Made by a program: the position numbers and the translations under genes. The notes beneath the pieces are model-generated. The model saw only the letters and a program-made list of their open reading frames with translations. It was not told where the DNA came from and made no database searches. Positions 17,302 through 25,803 of a stretch of DNA of 64,000 nt are shown one piece after another. The stretch is from NCBI RefSeq assembly GCF_000336955.1, contig NZ_AOLI01000019.1, positions 452,786-516,785 of the forward strand, read 5' to 3'. The DNA is from Haloferax larsenii JCM 13917. Lineage in GTDB: Archaea; Halobacteriota; Halobacteria; Halobacteriales; Haloferacaceae. The first letter of the stretch is position 1. The number at the start of each line of letters is the position of its first letter.

Positions 17302-18192
17302 ATGTCCCGAGTTATCTGCGCCGGTCACGTCAACTGGGACGTCACACTCCGGGTCGATTCTCTCCCCGACCCCGACGGCGAGGCGACCGTCGAGTCCCGC
17401 GTCGGCGCGGGCGGCGGTAGCGCCGCCAACGTGGCCAGCGGTCTCGTCGGATTGGATGTCCCCGCGACACTCCTCGGAAGCGTCGGCGACGACGAACACG
17501 GCCACGCGGCTATCGCGGAACTCGCCTCGAAAGGGGTTGATTGCCGACATGTCGTCAGCACTGACGACGGCCCGACGACGGTCAAGTACGTCGTCGTCGA
17601 CGCGAAAGGCGAAGTGTTCGTCCTCGGCTCTCCGGGCGTGAACGAAGTGTTCGAGGCGTCAGCCCTCCCGAAATCTGCCCTCGCCGAGGCCGACCATCTC
17701 CACCTTACGAGCCAAGCACCGGCGACAGCCGCCGAACTCGCCCGTCGAGCCTCCGCCGTCGGAACGACAGTCAGCTTCGACCCCGGCCGGAGAATCGGCG
17801 ACCGCGGCTACACCGAGGCGCTTCGGCAGGTCGATTTCGTCTTTCTCAACGACCGCGAGGCGGCGACGGCACTGGGTGACTCTGGAAACGGTGGGTCCGT
17901 CGGCGACGCCCTCGACAACGCGACGCTCGTCCTCAAACACGGGCCGAAGGGCGCAGAAGTTCGGGACGGCGACGACACACACGTCCATCCGGGCTACCCG
18001 GTCGACGCCATCGACACGACCGGTGCGGGAGACGCGTTCGCGGCCGGGTTCATCGCGTCTCGAATCGACGGCGAGACGTACGAGCGCGCCTTGGCTATCG
18101 CCAACGCCTGCGGTGCGCTCACGGCCGCCGAACCGGGGGCGCGGACACAGCTATCGTGGCGGCGACTCGACGATTTGGTCGAGGCGATTTGA
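17302..18192 (+). CDS. PfkB/ribokinase-family sugar kinase
   Basis: A 296-residue kinase of the ribokinase fold. The N-terminal substrate block is GAGGGSAANVASGL (about residues 36-49); the C-terminal signature DTTGAGDAFAAGF (about 248-260) carries the catalytic Asp and anion hole. An in-frame start further up at 17251 would add 17 poorly conserved residues; MSRVICAGHVNWDV is the family start. In haloarchaea and Thermococcales, PfkB kinases phosphorylate ribose-1-phosphate or nucleosides during nucleoside breakdown. The nearby nucleoside phosphorylase and deoC favour such a role here, but ribokinase or another sugar kinase is possible. Confidence 0.85.
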   Translation: MSRVICAGHVNWDVTLRVDSLPDPDGEATVESRVGAGGGSAANVASGLVGLDVPATLLGSVGDDEHGHAAIAELASKGVDCRHVVSTDDGPTTVKYVVVDAKGEVFVLGSPGVNEVFEASALPKSALAEADHLHLTSQAPATAAELARRASAVGTTVSFDPGRRIGDRGYTEALRQVDFVFLNDREAATALGDSGNGGSVGDALDNATLVLKHGPKGAEVRDGDDTHVHPGYPVDAIDTTGAGDAFAAGFIASRIDGETYERALAIANACGALTAAEPGARTQLSWRRLDDLVEAI

Positions 18193-18252
18193 GTCTCTAC
18201 TGTAACGCATGGTGTAAACCACGCAACTGGTCGCAGTCGACGACCCAATCAA

Positions 18253-18258
18253 TTTTAT
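18253..18258 (+). promoter_or_regulatory. TATA-like box for the membrane protein gene at 18283
   Basis: TTTTAT is centred 27 bases before the ATG at 18283, consistent with a leaderless transcript and with the chosen start. Confidence 0.5.
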
Positions 18259-18282
18259 CCCTCCCTTGCATCGCTCGGGACG

Positions 18283-18807
18283 ATGTTACAGCACGTGTTG
18301 TCCGTGGTTGCCGCCGTCGGTGCGGCCACGGGTATCGGCCCCCTCTCCGGGCGGCTGCTACTCGGGGCGTTCGCCGGACTCGCGGCGGCAGTCGTGATGG
18401 ACATCCCGATGTGGCGACAAGAGGAGGGTTACACGCCCGCGTACGTCGCCGCGTCTGTGCTCCGGCGGGCCAGTCCGAACGAGGTTTCGTTCATCGACGC
18501 GAACGTCGTCCACCACGTCGCCGGCGCGTTGGCCGGCGTCCTCTACGCGCTCGTCCACCTCGCCGTCGACGTTGTCGTTCCCGACGTGCCCATCTTCGGG
18601 CTCGACATCTTCCCGCACGTCGTCGCCGTCGTCGTCGTCGTGCCCAGTATCTACGCGCTGTTTTCGTACTTCGTCCTCCCGCGGGCCGGGCGAGCAATCT
18701 ACGAAGAACGGGCGACCGCCGTCCGCGGGCAGTGGCTCCGCTCGGCGCTCGTCTTCGGAGTGACGCTGCTCGTTCTCGGACCCGCACTGTTCGCTGGCAT
18801 TCAGTGA
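18283..18807 (+). CDS. Multi-helix membrane protein of unknown function
   Basis: A 174-residue protein with four likely membrane helices, at about residues 3-14/24-40, 78-97, 105-127 and 152-172. A conserved-looking polar loop (DIPMWRQEEGYTP) follows the first pair, and FIDANVVHHVAGALAG starts the third; the two His could lie in the membrane. I do not recognise the family. It is transcribed from its own promoter and is convergent with the next gene. Confidence 0.7.
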   Translation: MLQHVLSVVAAVGAATGIGPLSGRLLLGAFAGLAAAVVMDIPMWRQEEGYTPAYVAASVLRRASPNEVSFIDANVVHHVAGALAGVLYALVHLAVDVVVPDVPIFGLDIFPHVVAVVVVVPSIYALFSYFVLPRAGRAIYEERATAVRGQWLRSALVFGVTLLVLGPALFAGIQ

Positions 18808-18861
18808 ACGGCGTTCGTGGGTGCTAGTGCGTCGAATACACTTCCCCAGCCCACACATCAG

Positions 18862-18902
18862 CCCGACTAATCCAGCGTATCGTCGACCCGACTAATCCAG
18901 CG
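18862..18902. repeat. 16-bp direct repeat overlapping the 3' end of a membrane protein gene
   Basis: CCCGACTAATCCAGCG occurs at 18862-18877 and 18887-18902, separated by nine bases. On the minus strand the second copy in reading order supplies the TAG stop of the gene at 18867. Removing one copy and the spacer (25 bases) would let the frame run on for eight or nine more codons. Confidence 0.8.
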
Positions 18903-19316
18903 CTGGGCGACAGTGGCAACCACCCACCCCGACGTGTTGGAGACGACGTCACCGACCGTATCCTCCCATCCACCGGCCATGAGGACGAAGTGCGGTGTCG
19001 CCGCTTCGAGTACCTCCCAAGCGATGCCGATACTGAAGAGGAACACCAGCGCCGCGACAGGGCTGACCCCGATACGATACAACCACACCACGAGCGCGGC
19101 GCTACAGGCGGCGTGCATGGCGATGTCCCACCACCAGATTGACTCGTACAACGGGAGGAGCCCCAGACTCACGACAGCGAGCGTGGCAAACGTGAGAACC
19201 CGTGGGTTCGTGGCTGCGGTACCGGCCCAAAAACGCCACGTCTCGGTCGGTGCGTCGTGCGTGGTGGACGAGGAGGTCGTAAACAGGTGCGAGCCCGGCC
19301 GAGTTGCCATTGCCAA
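18867..19316 (-). CDS. VanZ/DUF2238-like membrane protein
   Basis: A 149-residue protein with three to four helices. The middle block GIAWEVLEAATP followed by WEDTVGDVVSNTSGW resembles the acidic E...D.GD...N..G pattern of small VanZ/DUF2238-type membrane proteins. Two ATGs are six bases apart at the start. The C-terminus ends in RVDDTLD because of a 16-bp direct repeat that brings a stop into frame, so the native tail may differ in relatives. Function unknown. Confidence 0.65.
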   Translation of the reverse strand: MAMATRPGSHLFTTSSSTTHDAPTETWRFWAGTAATNPRVLTFATLAVVSLGLLPLYESIWWWDIAMHAACSAALVVWLYRIGVSPVAALVFLFSIGIAWEVLEAATPHFVLMAGGWEDTVGDVVSNTSGWVVATVAQRWISRVDDTLD

Positions 19317-19531
19317 GAGAGACGGGAGTAAATCGGTTAGTTACTCATCAATGACATTCCAGTTAGGCCGCCAAAAAGCGGGAAGATACACATTAACGTC
19401 CATATTCAAAAGAATGTTCAAAATTCCAGATTGTTTTGTGAAGCGGTCACAACGGCCACGGCCACGCTCTCATCGAGCGGTCGAATCCGGCGAACCGCGT
19501 CGTTTTTCACCACGACGTGAGACGTTCGGAT

Positions 19532-20260
19532 ATGGCGAAACAGCCTCATCTCCTCGTCGAAGAAGGCGACGTGAACGACATCGCACTCATCCCCGGCGAC
19601 CCCGGTCGCGTCGACCGCATCGCCAAGCAGTGTGAGAACGTCGAGGAGGTCGCACAGAACCGAGAGTACAAGGTCGTCAACGCGGAGTACGAGGGCGTCC
19701 CGCTGACCATCTCCTCGACCGGTATCGGCTGCCCGTCGGCCGCAATCGCTATCGAGGAACTGTCGCGCGTCGGCGTCGAGACGTTCATCCGCGTCGGCAC
19801 CATCGGCGCGCTGCAGGAAGACATCGAAATCGGCGACATGATTGTCGCGACCGGTGCCGCCAAGGAAGAAGGCACCTCCAAACGCTACGAATCTGAAGTC
19901 TACCCGGCCGTCCCCGATTACGACGTCCTCTCGTCTCTCGTCGACGCCGCAGAGGCCAACGACGAAGACGTCCACGTCGGCCCCATCGTCTCCGACGACG
20001 CGTTCTACAACGAGTCCGACGAATATGTCCACGACTGGAACGACGCTGGCCTGCTGGCTATCGAGATGGAGGCGGCGACGGTGTTCTCGCTCGCACGCCG
20101 CAAGGGCCTCCGCGCCGGTGCAATCTGTACGGTCGACGGCAACCTCGTCGCCGGAACTCAGAAGGGTGCCGACTCCGACGACGAACTCCCGGAGAAGGCC
20201 AAGAACAACGTCGAACGCGCTATCTCCATCACTCTCGACGCCGTCACCGAACTCGCGTAA
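19532..20260 (+). CDS. udp: Nucleoside phosphorylase, uridine-phosphorylase type
   Basis: A 242-residue enzyme of the PNP/UDP family that splits a nucleoside with phosphate into the free base and ribose-1-phosphate. GDPGRVDRIA (about residues 23-32) is the phosphate-binding start, GIGCPSAAIAIEE the next block, and AIEMEAATVFSLA the ribose/base-site Glu motif. The start follows a T-rich promoter (GTTTTTCAC, 27 bases upstream). The ribose-1-phosphate would be the natural substrate of the PfkB kinase upstream. Specificity (uridine or others) is inferred from overall resemblance only. Confidence 0.85.
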   Translation: MAKQPHLLVEEGDVNDIALIPGDPGRVDRIAKQCENVEEVAQNREYKVVNAEYEGVPLTISSTGIGCPSAAIAIEELSRVGVETFIRVGTIGALQEDIEIGDMIVATGAAKEEGTSKRYESEVYPAVPDYDVLSSLVDAAEANDEDVHVGPIVSDDAFYNESDEYVHDWNDAGLLAIEMEAATVFSLARRKGLRAGAICTVDGNLVAGTQKGADSDDELPEKAKNNVERAISITLDAVTELA

Positions 20261-20269
20261 GGCACTCGC

Positions 20270-21724
20270 ATGCGCCTCCGTCGTTTCGCGGCCAGGTTGG
20301 CCGTACGCACCCGGACGCTCTGGGGACGGATTCGGCGCAGAGAGCGGCGCGAGATGGTCGCGTTCCGACGCTGGATAGAAAACACGAGTAATCTGCTGCA
20401 TCTCACCGTCCTGCTTCTCATTCCGGTTCTCATCGGGGCGGTGACGTTCGTCTCCAACGCCATCGACGCACTCTCGTTCCTCCTGTTTCCGCCGCTCGCG
20501 TCAGGGACGTACACGCTGTTTTCGGACCCGGAAGGACGCTACGCCTCGCCGTATCGATTCATCCTCGCACTCACGGTGGGTGCCCTCTGCGGCCTCGTCG
20601 CCTACGGCTTCACGGCGTGGGTGCACGGCCCGACCGACGTGGCAATCGTCCATCCCTCGTCGGCAGCGCTGGCTATCTTTCTGGCTGGCGGGGCGACGTG
20701 GGCACTCGACGTGGAAGCCCCGTCCGCGTTTTCGACGGCGCTCTTGACGCTCGTCACTGGCGACGTAGAACCCGTCGAATACGTCGTGAGCATCTTCGCC
20801 GCGAGTCTCGTCATCGCCGGGGTGTTCACGCTCTGGCGCGAGGAGTTCTACGAGCGCCGCGCCGAATATCTCTACGAGACGGTTCGCGGCGACGACCACG
20901 TTCTCGTCCCGATGCGGGGCGACGACGAGATGGCGACGCGAACCGCGTTCTTCGCCGCCCGCCTCGCTGCCGCGCACGCCGCCGGAAAAGTCGTCCTCCT
21001 CGACGTCTTGCCGCCTGACGAAGTGGTCGATAGCGAGGCTGAAAACGCACCCTCCGACTCGACACTGAACCTCCCCGTCTCGGAGACGACCGGAAATCCG
21101 GCAGCCGACGCGGCGGTCGAACGTCTCGAATCCACCGCCCATCAGCTTCGAACCCACGTTGGCATCCCGGTCGAAGTCGTCGTCGCCAGCGGGGACTCTC
21201 TCCCGGCGACCACGGAGGCGGCCGCGAACACCAACTCCGACCTCATCGTGACGCCGTACGAGGAAGACCGCGGCTTCCTCTCGGACTACGTTCGCGGGCT
21301 GTTCGGCGGCGAGTACGACACCGTCTCGTTTCGGTCAGTCGGGACCGAGTACTGCTGGCGTCGCGTCCTCGTGCTCGTGGCTCGGCCCGGAGATTCCGCA
21401 CACGCGATGATAGACTTCGCCAGCCGACTCGCTGGCGAAACCGGCAGCGTGAGCGTGACGACCTGCATCTCGACGGAGGTCGAACGCCGACCGGCAGAGA
21501 CGAAGCTCGCGAACCTCGTCGAGACGGTCGATGGAAACGTCGAGACACGAGTGTCGAAATCCGATGTGACGGCGTTTATCGACGCCAACGCGGCGAGCTA
21601 CGACCTCGTCGTCCTCGGGTCGAGTGGCGACCGGTCGGCAGCGTCGCGATTCATCTCGCCGCCGACGTTCGAACGAATCAGAGAAATCGACTGCGACGTG
21701 GCTGTCTTCGACCGCGGGCTGTGA
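20270..21724 (+). CDS. HPP-family membrane protein fused to two UspA domains
   Basis: A 484-residue fusion. The N-terminal half has four to five helices (about residues 43-200) with the block SFLLFPPLASGTYTLF and later HPSSAALAIFL, which I read as the HPP membrane family; the C-terminal half has two universal-stress-protein domains, about 205-335 (start HVLVPMRG, then SDLIVTPYEE) and 360-484 (start RRVLVLVARPG, then YDLVVLGSSGDRS). The last block resembles the nucleotide-binding G-x2-G-x9-GS pattern in part. HPP proteins have been tied to nitrite transport in plants and cyanobacteria; the role here is unknown. It follows the phosphorylase gene by nine bases, so they may be co-transcribed. Confidence 0.75.
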   Translation: MRLRRFAARLAVRTRTLWGRIRRRERREMVAFRRWIENTSNLLHLTVLLLIPVLIGAVTFVSNAIDALSFLLFPPLASGTYTLFSDPEGRYASPYRFILALTVGALCGLVAYGFTAWVHGPTDVAIVHPSSAALAIFLAGGATWALDVEAPSAFSTALLTLVTGDVEPVEYVVSIFAASLVIAGVFTLWREEFYERRAEYLYETVRGDDHVLVPMRGDDEMATRTAFFAARLAAAHAAGKVVLLDVLPPDEVVDSEAENAPSDSTLNLPVSETTGNPAADAAVERLESTAHQLRTHVGIPVEVVVASGDSLPATTEAAANTNSDLIVTPYEEDRGFLSDYVRGLFGGEYDTVSFRSVGTEYCWRRVLVLVARPGDSAHAMIDFASRLAGETGSVSVTTCISTEVERRPAETKLANLVETVDGNVETRVSKSDVTAFIDANAASYDLVVLGSSGDRSAASRFISPPTFERIREIDCDVAVFDRGL

Positions 21725-21808
21725 GTTGCGGTTCGCTGCAGGCTGTGAGTCGCGGTCGGCTAAACGACGTGACTCGCGGTCAGCTGAATGACGTGAGTCG
21801 CAGTCGGC
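21721..21808. repeat. Tandem 24-bp repeat, nearly four copies
   Basis: Units begin at 21721, 21745, 21769 and 21793, each starting GTGAGTYGCGGTC or close to it; the last unit matches for only 16 bases. Read through the stop codon of the preceding gene, each unit would encode eight residues (such as VSRGRLND). The array fills the gap between two convergent genes and overlaps the stop of the HPP-UspA gene. Confidence 0.85.
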
Positions 21809-21817
21809 CGTGTGGAG

Positions 21818-23059
21818 CTAGTCGCTGCTGTTGCTCTCGGCCTCACCATCGCTACCGTCCACACCGTCATCGCTCTCCGCTGGCGGAGCGTCCGGCTCTT
21901 CGTCGAGAAGCCGGTCTTCGATAGACTCCAGTCCGCCGCCACCGATGGCGGACTCGGCGAGGAAGTGGCCGCCGAGCGCGGCGGGGCTGATGACCGTATT
22001 CGCCCCGGCACGCCGCAGTTTTCGTTCGTTCTCGCGCTGGCTCGCCGAGGCGACGATGTGCACGTCGGGGTTGAGTTGCCGCGCGGTGAGGATGGCGAGT
22101 GCGTCTTCGGCGTCGTTGCTGGTGGCGACGACGACAGACCGCGCCGTGTCGACGCGGCCGCGTTCGAGTGATTCTTCGTCGCTCGGGTCGGCGGTGAGCA
22201 CGTCGTAGCCGCGTTCCGTGAGGCGCTGGGCGCGCTCCGCGTTGGGCGTGATGATGAGCACGTCTGCCCGCCCGTCGAGTTCTTCGAGTATCGGTTCGGT
22301 CAGTTCCCCGTGGCCGAGGACGAGGACGTGATTCTCCAGAATGTCGAGTTGTGATTCGGTCATGCGTCCGAGTGCTTTGGTGAGTCGTGCTTCGATTGCG
22401 GGCGTGAGCAGGACACCGAGCGCCACCGCGAAACTCGCGACGGTCACGAGCAGCGCCGACATCCCGAACAGTTTGGCGACGGGCGTCCGCGGCGTGATGT
22501 CGCCGTACCCGACGGTGCTTCCGGTGACGAGCGCGAAGTAGAACGCGTCGAACAGCGTCTCGACGCCGTTGAAATCTTCTCTGAGCGCGTACGCGCCGGC
22601 GGTCGCGTAGGTCTGTGCGCCGGCGATGGCGAGGAGTGCCGAGAGTTGCGTCACCGTCAGGTCGAGGTCGCGGTCGAACGCCCGACGATTGAACAAGAGG
22701 AGTCCGAGGCCGACGACCGAGAGGCTGACGAGGAGCGTGAGCGCGACGAGTGGCTCGATTCGGTCGGGCGACTGGACGAGTCCCTGCGCGGCGGACACCG
22801 GGAGCAAAATTATCGTCGTGTACCACGCGGCGCGAAGGCGGCGACGGAGACCGAAGGCGCTCGCGAGGAGCAGAAAGCCGGTCAAGGTACCGGTGAACCC
22901 GGCAGCGGTCCGAATCGTGTCCGGAATGTACGGACCGAGCAGACCACCGGTCGCTGGCAGGCTGATGTTGACCAACCCGGTCACGGCCGAGAGGACGGCG
23001 ACGACGAACACCACGGCTATCGTCGTCCGAGCACCGAACCAGTCGCGTACCGACACCAT
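21818..23059 (-). CDS. Potassium channel protein with TrkA-N (RCK) domain
   Basis: A 413-residue membrane protein. About six hydrophobic helices occupy residues 12-31, 50-70, 79-92, 103-122, 138-158 and 198-218, and the pore loop holds the potassium filter TVGYGD (182-187). The cytoplasmic part starts with HVLVLGHGELTE (244-255), a TrkA-N nucleotide fold whose usual GxGxxG is changed to GHGELT. A Rossmann acidic position and later AxSN phrases (VVATSNDAEDAL) follow. The tail is a short acidic, Ser-rich stretch. Start MVSVRDWFG is chosen because upstream codons are not conserved-like. It is divergent from the two RCK_C proteins at 23169, suggesting shared potassium control. Confidence 0.85.
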   Translation of the reverse strand: MVSVRDWFGARTTIAVVFVVAVLSAVTGLVNISLPATGGLLGPYIPDTIRTAAGFTGTLTGFLLLASAFGLRRRLRAAWYTTIILLPVSAAQGLVQSPDRIEPLVALTLLVSLSVVGLGLLLFNRRAFDRDLDLTVTQLSALLAIAGAQTYATAGAYALREDFNGVETLFDAFYFALVTGSTVGYGDITPRTPVAKLFGMSALLVTVASFAVALGVLLTPAIEARLTKALGRMTESQLDILENHVLVLGHGELTEPILEELDGRADVLIITPNAERAQRLTERGYDVLTADPSDEESLERGRVDTARSVVVATSNDAEDALAILTARQLNPDVHIVASASQRENERKLRRAGANTVISPAALGGHFLAESAIGGGGLESIEDRLLDEEPDAPPAESDDGVDGSDGEAESNSSD

Positions 23060-23168
23060 GTCTCCCGAAACTGTGGCCCAATCGTAGATAAGGAATTGGG
23101 TATTTCCCGGTCGATGGCGGCGGTGTCCCCCCGGCACGCATTTATTTCGCCGGCGACTTGACTGGGCT

Positions 23169-24380
23169 ATGGCTTCACTCCCCGTCGAAGTCGTCTACGG
23201 ACTCTACTTCGGCATCTTGACGGGTCTCGTCCCCGCCGCCGTCGCTTGGCTCTTGGGCTTCGGATTTCGGTATCTCACCGGCGTGACGGTTCCCGGACTC
23301 GCCGTCGTCGTCCTCGGCGTCGCCATCGCCGGAGCGAGCGGGGGCCTCATGGCCCTCGCCGACCCGACGATTACGCAGTCTGACAATCAGGTTCGGCTCA
23401 CGGTCGCGCTCCTGGTCGTGTTGATGGCGTCGCTGTACGCCCACAACCGCGGCGACGCCTTCGCCAACGAGATTCCACGGAAGGTGTCGCTTCGGAAGTT
23501 GACCGAGCGAACGCTCTCGACCGACGTGGTCGAACTCGTCGGCGGACGCGGACAGGTCAGTATCTCCGTCTCTGGGGACGTCGCTGACGTAGAAGGCTAC
23601 CCGCCGGTGCCACACGACATTCGGGCGGCCATCCGCGACGGGGAGTGGACGTTTCCGGCCGACATCCCGCTCATCGAACTCGAATCTCGGTTCGCCGACC
23701 GCCTCCAGACCGAATTCGACCTCGCGGCGGTCGAGGTGACGCTCGACGAGCGCGCTCGGGCGACTGTCGCCGCTGCCGCACCCTTTGGCGGGCTCTCGAA
23801 GCGCCTCCCACCCGGAAAACGCGCCGTTTCCATCGACGCGCTGGTCCCGACTGGCCTCGCGGTGGGCGACGAAGTCTCGGTCGTCGCTGGCAACGAGACG
23901 GTCCCCGCGACGGTCGTCGGCATCGACAACCCGGTCGAGGCACCCATCGTCGAGAGCGACGAGGACGACGAGTCGGACGCGACGAAACCAGCGCCGCGCG
24001 CTCCCACGGCTGCGGGTGGTGACGGAAGCGTGACGCTCGCCGTCTCTCGGCAAGCCGTCGATACGCTCGTCGGAACGACCCCCGACCGACTCGTCGTGGT
24101 CTCGCGCGGTGTCCGGCGAGAGTTCGAACTCGTGTCGTTGCTTCGGCGCGCAGGCAAGCGATTCTCTCGGCTCTCGGTCGGCGCGGATGCGCCTCTCGAT
24201 GGGGTGACACTCAGTGATGCTGCCGTCCGCGACACCTACAACGTCGCCGTCCTCGCCGTTCGCCACGGTGGGGCGTGGACGATGGCTCCGCGCGGCGACC
24301 AACTGGTGAGCGCGGGGGATACGGTGTTCGCTGTCGGCGCTCGCTCTGACCTCACCGCGTTCGAGGAGGCGGTCGCATGA
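23169..24380 (+). CDS. Membrane protein with C-terminal RCK_C (TrkA-C) domain, first of a pair
   Basis: A 403-residue protein with three N-terminal helices (about residues 5-31, 37-60 and 73-90), a middle soluble region with VEGYPPVPHDIRAAIRDG, and a C-terminal domain (about 315-403) ending with AVRHGGAWTMAPRGDQLVSAGDTVFAVG, the typical RCK_C pattern. There is no pore loop and no TrkA-N domain, so it is not a channel by itself. It overlaps the next gene, a diverged copy, by four bases (ATGA) and faces a potassium channel gene. RCK_C domains bind small ligands, including cyclic di-AMP in bacteria; a sensor or auxiliary subunit role is an inference. Confidence 0.75.
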   Translation: MASLPVEVVYGLYFGILTGLVPAAVAWLLGFGFRYLTGVTVPGLAVVVLGVAIAGASGGLMALADPTITQSDNQVRLTVALLVVLMASLYAHNRGDAFANEIPRKVSLRKLTERTLSTDVVELVGGRGQVSISVSGDVADVEGYPPVPHDIRAAIRDGEWTFPADIPLIELESRFADRLQTEFDLAAVEVTLDERARATVAAAAPFGGLSKRLPPGKRAVSIDALVPTGLAVGDEVSVVAGNETVPATVVGIDNPVEAPIVESDEDDESDATKPAPRAPTAAGGDGSVTLAVSRQAVDTLVGTTPDRLVVVSRGVRREFELVSLLRRAGKRFSRLSVGADAPLDGVTLSDAAVRDTYNVAVLAVRHGGAWTMAPRGDQLVSAGDTVFAVGARSDLTAFEEAVA

Positions 24381-25780
24381 GCGAACTGTTCCTGTTCGTC
24401 GGGCAGGTCTCGATTCCGTCCGCTGGCGACCCGCTCGTGCGGTCGGCCCTCCGGTTCGTCGGCCTCGTCGTGGGTGCGTTCGTCGCCTCCAGCGTCGCCG
24501 CCATCCTCTATCGGTGGTACACCCGCGAGGTCATCCCGCGCTCGCTCGCGGTGCTCTTCGGAGCGGCGCTCGTCGCGCTCTATCTCAACACTATCGGCCT
24601 GTTCGGAGAGTTCGCCGCCGGAACCAACCCGGCCGTCTTCGAACCGGAGACGGTGCTGTACAACGGCGGCGCGCTGGCCGGTGGTGCGCTCGTCTCCCCG
24701 GTCGGCCGCATCGTCGGCGACAGAATCGCCACGGACGTGTTCGCCGTGGCCGGGGCGAAGGAACTCGACGCCGACGTGAGCCGGTTGGTTCGAACGGTCG
24801 GCCGCGTGACGACCGTCACGCTCCCCGAAGATATCGACGACATCGAGGCGTACGACCCCGTCCCCGAGACGGTCAAAGCGCAACTGCGCGAGAAGACGCT
24901 CTTGTTCCCGCGTCGGCTCTCGGTCCCCGAACTCCGGGACCGACTCGTCAGCCGAATCAAAGACGACCACGGCGTTGGCCACGTGGACGTGGAAATCGCA
25001 GACGACGGGACAGTCTCGTACCTCGCGCTCGGCAGTCGAGCCGCTGGACTCGGGCCGACACTCGGTCCCGGAACCGTCGCGATTGCAATCCGTGGCGACC
25101 CCGGTCCAGGTGCGGCCGCTGGCGACCCAGTTCAAGTGTGGGCAGTCCCCGATTCGGACGACGACGAAGCGGTGACTGAGGCGGAGAGTGCCACCGACGG
25201 CGCTGGTGAGTCACCTGCTGTGTCCGCCTCGGCCGACTCGGAGACTGCCGATGCCGAACCTGCAGGACCGAATCGCGTCGCGTTCGGCGAACTCCGCGGT
25301 GTTACAGACGGTGTTTCGACGGTCGCGCTCGACGAGGTCGACGCCGAACGGCTCTCTGGGGCCGACTCGTACCACCTCGTCACGCTCCCAGCGAGTCCCC
25401 ACGTCGACCGTGAGTTCGCGTCGCTGCTTCGGACCGCAGACGAGACGATGGCCGTCGTCACGGTCGGCGAGGGCTCGGAACTCGATGGCGGGACGGTCGC
25501 CGATGTCGAGACGACCGTCGTCGCGATTCGCACCCCGAACAGACCGGTCGAGGCTATCCCTGCCCGCGGCCGCGAGGTCGCGCCCGGCGAGATGCTGTAC
25601 GTCGTGGGCAGACCGGAACTCCTGCGACAGGTCGAACGACAGGCAACCGAGGGGACGGAGACAGACGGTGGAGGCGACGAGGGTACGGAGACTGATGGGG
25701 GAGATGACGGAGATACCAGTGACACGTCGGACGAGTCGGCAGCAAGGGACGACACAGACCCGTCGGCGCAACCCTCATGA
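24377..25780 (+). CDS. Membrane protein with C-terminal RCK_C domain, second of a pair
   Basis: A 467-residue paralogue of the preceding protein. Hydrophobic segments at about residues 14-45, 53-76 and a third near 92-112 are followed by the phrase IEAYDPVPETVKAQLREK, which matches IRAAIRDG in the partner, a Pro/Gly-rich section, and an RCK_C-type domain ending PARGREVAPGEMLYVVGRPELL. The last 50 residues are an acidic, low-complexity tail (Glu, Asp, Gly, Thr). The coupling with the first copy suggests a heteromer in a fixed ratio. Its last bases come 23 bases before the SAMP1 start, so SAMP1 may share the transcript. Confidence 0.75.
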   Translation: MSELFLFVGQVSIPSAGDPLVRSALRFVGLVVGAFVASSVAAILYRWYTREVIPRSLAVLFGAALVALYLNTIGLFGEFAAGTNPAVFEPETVLYNGGALAGGALVSPVGRIVGDRIATDVFAVAGAKELDADVSRLVRTVGRVTTVTLPEDIDDIEAYDPVPETVKAQLREKTLLFPRRLSVPELRDRLVSRIKDDHGVGHVDVEIADDGTVSYLALGSRAAGLGPTLGPGTVAIAIRGDPGPGAAAGDPVQVWAVPDSDDDEAVTEAESATDGAGESPAVSASADSETADAEPAGPNRVAFGELRGVTDGVSTVALDEVDAERLSGADSYHLVTLPASPHVDREFASLLRTADETMAVVTVGEGSELDGGTVADVETTVVAIRTPNRPVEAIPARGREVAPGEMLYVVGRPELLRQVERQATEGTETDGGGDEGTETDGGDDGDTSDTSDESAARDDTDPSAQPS

Positions 25781-25803
25781 GCCCCGAGCGTGGAGACGGG
25801 GGT

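Noticed and set aside
21721-21808. CRISPR-like array
   Set aside because: The 24-bp units are contiguous with no spacers and only four copies; no cas genes lie in the window.
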